DNA of 64,000 bases, taken from assembly GCA_964398945.1 (NCBI GenBank), contig CAYNOT010000002.1, positions 62,001-126,000 of the forward strand, given 5' to 3'. Position numbers and translations under genes: made by a program. A model generated the notes under the pieces. The model was not told the origin of the DNA, made no database searches, and was given only the letters and a program-made list of their open reading frames with translations. This DNA comes from JBGTGG01 sp964398945 (lineage in GTDB: Bacteria; Bacteroidota; Bacteroidia; Cytophagales; Cyclobacteriaceae). Positions 58,936-64,000 of this stretch are shown piece by piece; within the stretch, counting starts at the first letter, position 1; the number at the start of each line of letters is the position of its first letter.

Positions 58936-60816
58936 TTATTTTTTTCGAAGAAGAACAACCGATCCGGAACGGGTGAATTTTCGTCCGGAAAAATCGGTAA
59001 GATCGGCAACAAAAGCGTAGGTGCCTTCCGGTACTGCATTTCCCCGAAAGGTGCCGTCCCATCCCTGATTGATATCACTTGAGGTGTACATTTGCTCACC
59101 CCAACGGTTGAAAATTTTCATTTCAAATGTCGAAATGTATTGACCGCCAACTTTGAATTCATCATTGTGACCATCGCCATTGGGAGTAAAAGCAGTTGGA
59201 TAATATAGTTTAGGTTCCTTAATAATAGTGATGGCATTGGAAATGGATTGGATGATTCCGCCATCGATAGCGGTAGCATAAATTACGTAGGTGTAGATTT
59301 GATTGGTGGGGTCTTCCACATCATCGATGAAGGTAGTGGTTGTTCCTGTTGGGTTGGAAGAAATCAAATTTCCATTTTGATCAAATTTTTCAACGGTGTA
59401 TTCCAATACTCCATTTTCCCAACCTACATATTCCGACCAGCTTAAATCAATGGTGTTGTCGGGATTTAGATTTCCAGATAACCGGACAGGACAAGCATCA
59501 ATGCCCGGTGGGCTAACATTGCTGCAAGCATCTGTGTAATTGATACGGTAACAAGAATTCCCTTCAGTGGTATATTCCGCATCAGTGAATGTAGGAACTG
59601 ATGATGTGCCAATAACAGAAAAAGGATTTCCGTTTACCGCTTTGAAAACCGAGTATTCACTGGCGGTAAATGCAGCGTCCTGTGTCCATACCAAATCAAC
59701 GCCATTTGCATTTACGAGCGCACTAATGTTTGTGGTGGCCGTTGGGATGTCAGTTGAAAATGCAGTTCCACATTTTGAAAGCGAAATACTGCGGCTACCA
59801 TTTGCATAGTTGTGAATGAGTTGATAGCAATAATTTGTGTTGCAGACCACGGTGTTATCATCCTCTGAAGAATTGGCGGCAGGCACATTTACAAACGGTG
59901 CCGCATCCCGATTCAAACTATAGTCGGTTACGCCTGTGTTGGATGTCGTCCAGCTAAGTCGGTTGTTGTTGTTTTGTAAGGCAAGATCAAAATCCGCACT
60001 GCAAATAATATTGGAGGGTGTGATGGTACCTGTGCAGGGATCAAACGTTTGTAGCCGGAAGCAATAATACCGGTTATCGGTTTGTAACCCGGTGACCGTG
60101 GTTGAACTTTCATTGTAAAGATTTCGCACAAATTGAAACGGGCCTCCATTGTTGGAAATCTCTAACCGATACAGCACATTGGGTAGTCCCGTAAAGTCAA
60201 GCTGGATTTCACTTCCGGTGAGTACGGTTAACACATCAATAAAAGCAGGTGGTAATACGGGTAGTGCTAAAAAAGTTTGATCCCTCACGCTGCAATTGTC
60301 AGCTGAATTCAGATTTCTTCCGCGCACGGAAATACTTTTATTGCCGGCAGGTACAAACGCATGATTGGTCATTGAACCTGAAAGCACCGTTGTTACGGTT
60401 CCATCATTGAAGTCAAGAATATATTCATCATAATTTGTGTCTGTTATATTGACCTGGACTTGATTGGCACTACATGTGTAGAGTTCAAATGTTGGTGTTA
60501 CATTGTTATAGACCTGGACTTGGATGCTATCGATCACCAATGCCTGGTACAAAACCCGTAGCCAGTAACTGCCGGGTGTTTCGTAGGTATGATTTGTGAT
60601 GAGCGTTTGAAAATTCCCGTTCCTTTCAAAATCCACAGCACAAGGATTTGCTCCATTGCATACACTCGGAAAAAGAACATTTACGGTAACAGAAAACGGT
60701 ACGCAGCCATTTTTTTCAACTAATTGAAAAGTACCCCCTACGCTGGTGTAAGGTTGTGCCTGTGCAAAGACAGGGAGAAGAATGAATAGCGCGATCCAAA
60801 TCCTGAAAAGCCTCAT
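58936..60816 (-). CDS. Secreted protein with type IX secretion type B sorting domain
   Basis: A 626-residue exported protein: signal peptide (MRLFRIWIALFILLPVFAQA), a PKD/Ig-like N-terminal part (CVPFSVTVNVLFPSVCNG), several fibronectin-type modules (PPAFIDVLTVLTGSEIQLDF, LDLVWTQDAAFTASEYSVFK-like text), and the CHU_C/gliding motility C-terminal domain (LYYPTAFTPNGDGHNDEFK, then MKIFNRWGEQMYTSSDINQG and WDGTFRGNAVPEGTYAFV). The sorting domain directs export through the type IX system, usually with anchoring to the outer surface. Adhesin-like function is inferred. The ATG overlaps the hutH stop by 4 bp. Confidence 0.9.
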   Translation of the reverse strand: MRLFRIWIALFILLPVFAQAQPYTSVGGTFQLVEKNGCVPFSVTVNVLFPSVCNGANPCAVDFERNGNFQTLITNHTYETPGSYWLRVLYQALVIDSIQVQVYNNVTPTFELYTCSANQVQVNITDTNYDEYILDFNDGTVTTVLSGSMTNHAFVPAGNKSISVRGRNLNSADNCSVRDQTFLALPVLPPAFIDVLTVLTGSEIQLDFTGLPNVLYRLEISNNGGPFQFVRNLYNESSTTVTGLQTDNRYYCFRLQTFDPCTGTITPSNIICSADFDLALQNNNNRLSWTTSNTGVTDYSLNRDAAPFVNVPAANSSEDDNTVVCNTNYCYQLIHNYANGSRSISLSKCGTAFSTDIPTATTNISALVNANGVDLVWTQDAAFTASEYSVFKAVNGNPFSVIGTSSVPTFTDAEYTTEGNSCYRINYTDACSNVSPPGIDACPVRLSGNLNPDNTIDLSWSEYVGWENGVLEYTVEKFDQNGNLISSNPTGTTTTFIDDVEDPTNQIYTYVIYATAIDGGIIQSISNAITIIKEPKLYYPTAFTPNGDGHNDEFKVGGQYISTFEMKIFNRWGEQMYTSSDINQGWDGTFRGNAVPEGTYAFVADLTDFSGRKFTRSGSVVLLRKK

Positions 60817-62303
60817 GCTTCGAGTTCAATCGCTTGTAAGAATTTCTCAGCTTTCATCATATCGTCATGGAGTACGCGGTCTTCCTCAATAAACGGAACA
60901 ACTTCCCTAAAAGTATCCATAAAAGATTCCAGTTGGGGAGAGGTTTTCATCGGCCTTCTGAATTCAAGTCCCTGCGATGCCGTCAATAACTCAATAGCAA
61001 GAATAGAATACAAATTCTTGACAACTTTATATGCTTTTGTGGCTGCGTTTGCACCCATACTTACGTGGTCTTCTTGTCCGTTGGAAGAGACAATGGAATC
61101 AATGGAAGCAGGAGTGCAGAGTTGTTTGTTCTGGCTCACAAGTGAAGCTGCGGTATATTGTGGTATCATCAATCCCGAATTGATGCCCGGATTGGCCACC
61201 AGGTAATTCGGCAAATCACGTGATCCGGAAATCAATTGATACGTGCGCCTTTCAGAAATGCTTCCCAGTTCTGCCACAGCAATACTTAAAAAATCCAATG
61301 CGAGCGCCAGCGGTTGTCCGTGAAAATTCCCGGCAGAGATAATCATATCTTCTTCCGGGAACACATTGGGGTTGTCGGTAACACTATTGACTTCGGTGAT
61401 GAAAACTTGGGTTGCATAATCAATTGCATCAAGACTGGCACCATGTACTTGTGGTATGCACCGGAACGAATACGGATCTTGCACATGTGTTTTTGATTGT
61501 GTGATCAATTCACTACCGGATAAAATATTTTTTATAGCGGCAGCAACTTTTACTTGTCCGGAATGCGGACGAATGGCATGTACTTGCGGTAGAAAGGGTT
61601 CAATACGCCCATCAAAAACATCGAGCGACAAGGCACCAATGATACTGGAGAGTTTAATCAAGCGCTGTGCATGGAGTGTACACCAGGTTCCGTATGCACT
61701 CATGAATTGTGTTCCATTCAATAATGCCAGTCCTTCCTTCGCTTGCAGGTGGATCGAATTCCATTGCATCGCTTTGTTGAGGTCAGTTCCGGATATTCTC
61801 TTTTGATTGTGATTGACTTCCCCAAGCCCAATCAAGGGCAATGACAAATGTGCAAGCGGGGCCAAATCACCCGAAGCCCCCAGGGAACCCATTTCATAAA
61901 CAACAGGGAATATATTGTTGTTGAACATGTCCACCAACCGCTGAACGGTTTCCAATTGTACACCGGAGTTACCATACGCCAGCGACTGCACTTTTAGAAA
62001 CAACATGATGCGCACGAGTTCTTCCGGGATTTCAGCGCCCGTTCCACACGCGTGCGACTTCACTAAATTTTCCTGAAGTTTTTCGAGGTTGTCATTGGAA
62101 ATATTTTTTCCGTAAAGCGATCCAAAACCTGTGTTGATCCCATAAATGGGTTTGGTTGCTTCTTTCAGTTTGGTATCGAGATAGGTCCGGCAGTTTGTGA
62201 TTTTTTCTTTGGCGGATGGGGAAAGTTCAAGCGTGATATCGTGTTGCAAAAATTTTTGCAGATCAGCTAGTTCAATTTTTTTATCGGAGATGGAATGAAC
62301 CAT
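60813..62303 (-). CDS. hutH: Histidine ammonia-lyase
   Basis: A 496-residue MIO-containing lyase. The MIO triad ASG is at residues 143-145 (LGASGDLAPL). The substrate-pocket text LVKSHACGTGAEIPEE and SSNGQEDHVSMGANAATKAY has the Ser-His and Gln-Glu-Asp-His arrangement of histidine-specific lyases rather than the His-Leu/Phe types for tyrosine or phenylalanine. It converts histidine to urocanate and ammonia. No hutU, hutI or hutG lies in the window. It follows hisS by 3 bp and overlaps the T9SS gene, so histidine use and release share a transcript here. Confidence 0.92.
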   Translation of the reverse strand: MVHSISDKKIELADLQKFLQHDITLELSPSAKEKITNCRTYLDTKLKEATKPIYGINTGFGSLYGKNISNDNLEKLQENLVKSHACGTGAEIPEELVRIMLFLKVQSLAYGNSGVQLETVQRLVDMFNNNIFPVVYEMGSLGASGDLAPLAHLSLPLIGLGEVNHNQKRISGTDLNKAMQWNSIHLQAKEGLALLNGTQFMSAYGTWCTLHAQRLIKLSSIIGALSLDVFDGRIEPFLPQVHAIRPHSGQVKVAAAIKNILSGSELITQSKTHVQDPYSFRCIPQVHGASLDAIDYATQVFITEVNSVTDNPNVFPEEDMIISAGNFHGQPLALALDFLSIAVAELGSISERRTYQLISGSRDLPNYLVANPGINSGLMIPQYTAASLVSQNKQLCTPASIDSIVSSNGQEDHVSMGANAATKAYKVVKNLYSILAIELLTASQGLEFRRPMKTSPQLESFMDTFREVVPFIEEDRVLHDDMMKAEKFLQAIELEA

Positions 62304-62306
62304 TCG

Positions 62307-63671
62307 TTAGCGGAGTTTAGTGATAAGTGTTTCAAGGGTGAGCGTTTCCTGCTCACCGGTCCCCATGTTTTTCAATACCAGGTTGCCTGATTTCATTTCA
62401 TCTGAACCAATGACTACTGAGTAAGGTATTTGTTTTTTGTTCCCGAAGTCCAATTGTTTTTTTAGTTTGGCTTGATCGGGGTACATCTCTGCGGATATCC
62501 CTGCTTGTCTAACGCGAGAAAGAACACCCAAACCATATTGCATGGATGCTTCATCAAAATGACAGATTAATAATTTCGAAGTGATCGTTGCTTCTTTGGG
62601 GAAATTATTAAGTTCTTCCAATGCATCGTACAACCTGTCGACACCAAAAGAAAAACCAACACCCGAAACATCGGGCATTCCAAAGTTACCGGTAAGGTCA
62701 TCGTACCGCCCGCCACCGCTTACGGAGCCAATGCCCACATTGTTGATTTTGACTTCGAAAATACAGCCCGTGTAATAGCTTAACCCACGCGCTAATGATA
62801 AGTCGAGCTCCACATTTTCATCTGTGTCGTTATAGCTTTTTAGCAAAGAAAAAATTTTTGACAAATCCCGGGTTCCTTTTTGTCCTTCTTGCGAAGATGA
62901 AAATGTGTTTGTTAAAAAATCCAATGTTTCGGCATTCGAATTTTTTGGTTTTAGAAATTCATAGAGTTGATCAACTTGTTCAGAAGAAAATCCTTTTGTT
63001 ATCAGTTCTTCTTTTACTTTTTCTTTCCCTGCTTTGTCGAGTTTGTCGATGGCAACGAAAAGATCGGTTTCTTTTCCTTTGGCATTCAGGATTTCGGCCA
63101 AGCCCATCAAGACACCACGGTGATTGATTTTGATAGAGAAGTCGGAGAGGTTCAATCCCTGCATCACTTCTTTAATCATCAAAATGATTTCGGCTTCACA
63201 GATCAGGCTTTTGGTTCCCACTACATCAGCATCACATTGATAGAATTCGCGGTAGCGGCCTTTTTGCGGGCGGTCGGCACGCCAAACGGGTTGGATTTGA
63301 TAGCGCTTAAACGGAAAGGCAATATCATTTCTGTTCATGACCACGAAGCGGGCGAAGGGAACGGTGAGATCGTAGCGGAGGCCTTTTTCGGATATATCTG
63401 AAGTTAGTTTTTTAGAGTCTTTTGAAGCAAGGGTCTGGTCGTCTGCTTTTTTTAGGTAATCACCGGAATTTAGCACTTTAAAAAGAAGTTGATCCCCCTC
63501 ATCCCCATATTTCCCCGTAAGGGTCGAAAGGTTTTCCATGGCAGGGGTTTCCAGTGGCTGAAATCCATATTTCTGAAAAACGGTACGGATCGTATCCAGG
63601 ATAAATTGCCGTTTGGCCATCACAGCCGGGCCAAAATCGCGGGTTCCTTTGGGTAAGGTGGGTTTTTCCAT
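62307..63671 (-). CDS. hisS: Histidine--tRNA ligase
   Basis: A 454-residue class II aminoacyl-tRNA synthetase. Motif 1 region is GTRDFGPAVMAKRQFI, motif 2 QPVWRADRPQKGRYREFYQC, the histidine-specific LARGLSYYTGCIFEV, and motif 3 GGGRYDDLTGNFG with GVGFSFGVDRLYDAL, followed by the C-terminal anticodon-binding domain (SKLLICHFDEASMQYGLGVL, YPDQAKLKKQLDFGNKKQIP). It charges tRNA-His. It heads a minus-strand run with hutH, the T9SS protein, ybaB and the glycosyltransferase. Confidence 0.96.
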   Translation of the reverse strand: MEKPTLPKGTRDFGPAVMAKRQFILDTIRTVFQKYGFQPLETPAMENLSTLTGKYGDEGDQLLFKVLNSGDYLKKADDQTLASKDSKKLTSDISEKGLRYDLTVPFARFVVMNRNDIAFPFKRYQIQPVWRADRPQKGRYREFYQCDADVVGTKSLICEAEIILMIKEVMQGLNLSDFSIKINHRGVLMGLAEILNAKGKETDLFVAIDKLDKAGKEKVKEELITKGFSSEQVDQLYEFLKPKNSNAETLDFLTNTFSSSQEGQKGTRDLSKIFSLLKSYNDTDENVELDLSLARGLSYYTGCIFEVKINNVGIGSVSGGGRYDDLTGNFGMPDVSGVGFSFGVDRLYDALEELNNFPKEATITSKLLICHFDEASMQYGLGVLSRVRQAGISAEMYPDQAKLKKQLDFGNKKQIPYSVVIGSDEMKSGNLVLKNMGTGEQETLTLETLITKLR

Positions 63672-63737
63672 ATTGGGGCAAAGCTAATTATCATTTCGGG
63701 TATTGGCATAATTTTCCCCTGTTCTGTGCCTTTTAGA

Positions 63738-63860
63738 CCGAAAAGAATCATTGAACCGTGCGTCTGTGGGGACACAGGCCCCGGCAAGCGCACAATTCCT
63801 CATTAATAATTGAGGGTATGGTTTGCCAGAATGAATGAAACCCTTATTTTTGCGCTCCTA
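63738..63860. promoter_or_regulatory. GC-rich palindromic stretch and promoter before the small basic protein gene
   Basis: Within this intergenic region GTGCG and CGCAC arms enclose CTGTGGGGACACAG, itself a 5-bp palindrome, and CCTCATTAATAATTGAGG follows, so hairpins are likely. Downstream, TTTG at 63822-63825 and TATTTTTG at 63845-63852 are separated by 19 bp, an exact Bacteroidota -33/-7 pattern, 20 bp before the ATG at 63873. The promoter is well supported. The role of the palindromes is unknown. Confidence 0.6.
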
Positions 63861-63872
63861 AAATAAGAAGTC

Positions 63873-64000
63873 ATGAGTGTAACACGTATTAAGAGAAAAC
63901 TTCGCAAAGACCGTTCTAAATCAAAAGTCAGAAAGCTGCACATGCAAATCCAGAGTGCTAAGCCGGTTATCAAGAATGTTGATATCGAAGCAATTAAGGA
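63873..64000 (+). CDS. Small, very basic protein, 3' end outside the window
   Basis: The first 42 codons read MSVTRIKRKLRKDRSKSKVR, KLHMQIQSAKPVIKNVDIEA and IK, extremely rich in Lys/Arg. Short proteins of this style with the PVIKNVDIEAIK segment recur in Bacteroidota and are annotated as hypothetical. The charge suggests binding to RNA or the ribosome, but this is inference. The start lies 20 bp after a promoter with an exact -7 match. Confidence 0.75.
   Translation, partial: MSVTRIKRKLRKDRSKSKVRKLHMQIQSAKPVIKNVDIEAIK

Noticed and set aside
60813..62303. Tyrosine ammonia-lyase of a pigment (flexirubin) cluster
   Set aside because: The Ser-His and Gln-Glu-Asp-His residues match histidine-specific lyases, and no polyketide or ketosynthase genes are near.
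1..64000. tRNA, rRNA, CRISPR array and insertion sequences
   Set aside because: I looked in all intergenic stretches over 70 bp and saw no cloverleaf with a T-loop, no regularly spaced repeats of the CRISPR kind and no transposase ORF. Only short intergenic repeats were found.

Overview
The window reads as a chromosomal segment of a Bacteroidota bacterium, most likely of the order Cytophagales. The signs are a secreted protein with a type IX secretion type B C-terminal sorting domain, an OmpA/TPR lipoprotein, a PL10 pectate lyase, AddAB-like recombination genes of the Bacteroidota kind, several matches to the TAnnTTTG -7 promoter element, little Shine-Dalgarno signal, and AT-rich intergenic word repeats. 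No rRNA, tRNA, CRISPR array, complete transposon or replication origin was seen. The species cannot be named from the sequence alone.

Layout. 1-5.6 kb: the end of an SF1 helicase carrying a degenerate nuclease-like tail, a DUF2339 membrane protein, a secreted protein and a PLP-dependent Cys/Met-metabolism enzyme, then the wreck of an outer-membrane barrel gene. 5.9-13.5 kb: an orphan ParA with a small partner, a 2-oxoacid dehydrogenase E2, CinA, a lactate-oxidase-family flavoenzyme with a DUF4197 lipoprotein, and PaaN. 13.5-14.3 kb: a PIN-domain gene broken by a one-base frameshift, a 48-residue partner, and a second decayed copy of the paaN 3' end. 14.3-24.2 kb: a molybdopterin-domain protein, a frameshifted patatin, a small barrel protein, PBP4, an M28 peptidase, an SF1 helicase and a SMUG2-type glycosylase. 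24.4-26.6 kb: an AbiE toxin-antitoxin operon with a candidate operator and a DUF3024 third gene. 26.7-41.6 kb: a D-aminoacylase-like hydrolase, a membrane patatin plus TPR histidine kinase operon, AddAB, a cysteine-cluster protein, a cyclophilin and a pectate lyase. 41.6-45.8 kb: a small accessory island with a TPR-gene remnant, HicBA and a large SF1 helicase-nuclease that is a candidate anti-phage protein. 45.9-64 kb: QueA, MenC, DUF3667, a Rieske oxygenase, an SPFH / PH-like / Arc-repressor operon, bestrophin, pyruvate dehydrogenase E1 beta, the OmpA/TPR lipoprotein, PspC, and a minus-strand run hisS-hutH-T9SS protein-ybaB-glycosyltransferase, then the start of a small basic protein.

The parts most worth following are (1) the SPFH / PH-like / RHH operon, which has three GATATTA heptamers at exact 11-bp spacing beside its first start codon; (2) the helicase-nuclease beside HicBA; (3) the two-gene patatin-histidine kinase operon; (4) the AbiE operon with its 17-bp inverted repeat; and (5) the paaN tail duplication bracketing the PIN module. 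Five genes carry apparent single-base frameshifts. That is either real decay of accessory genes or an assembly artefact, and it should be settled before the pseudogene calls are trusted.
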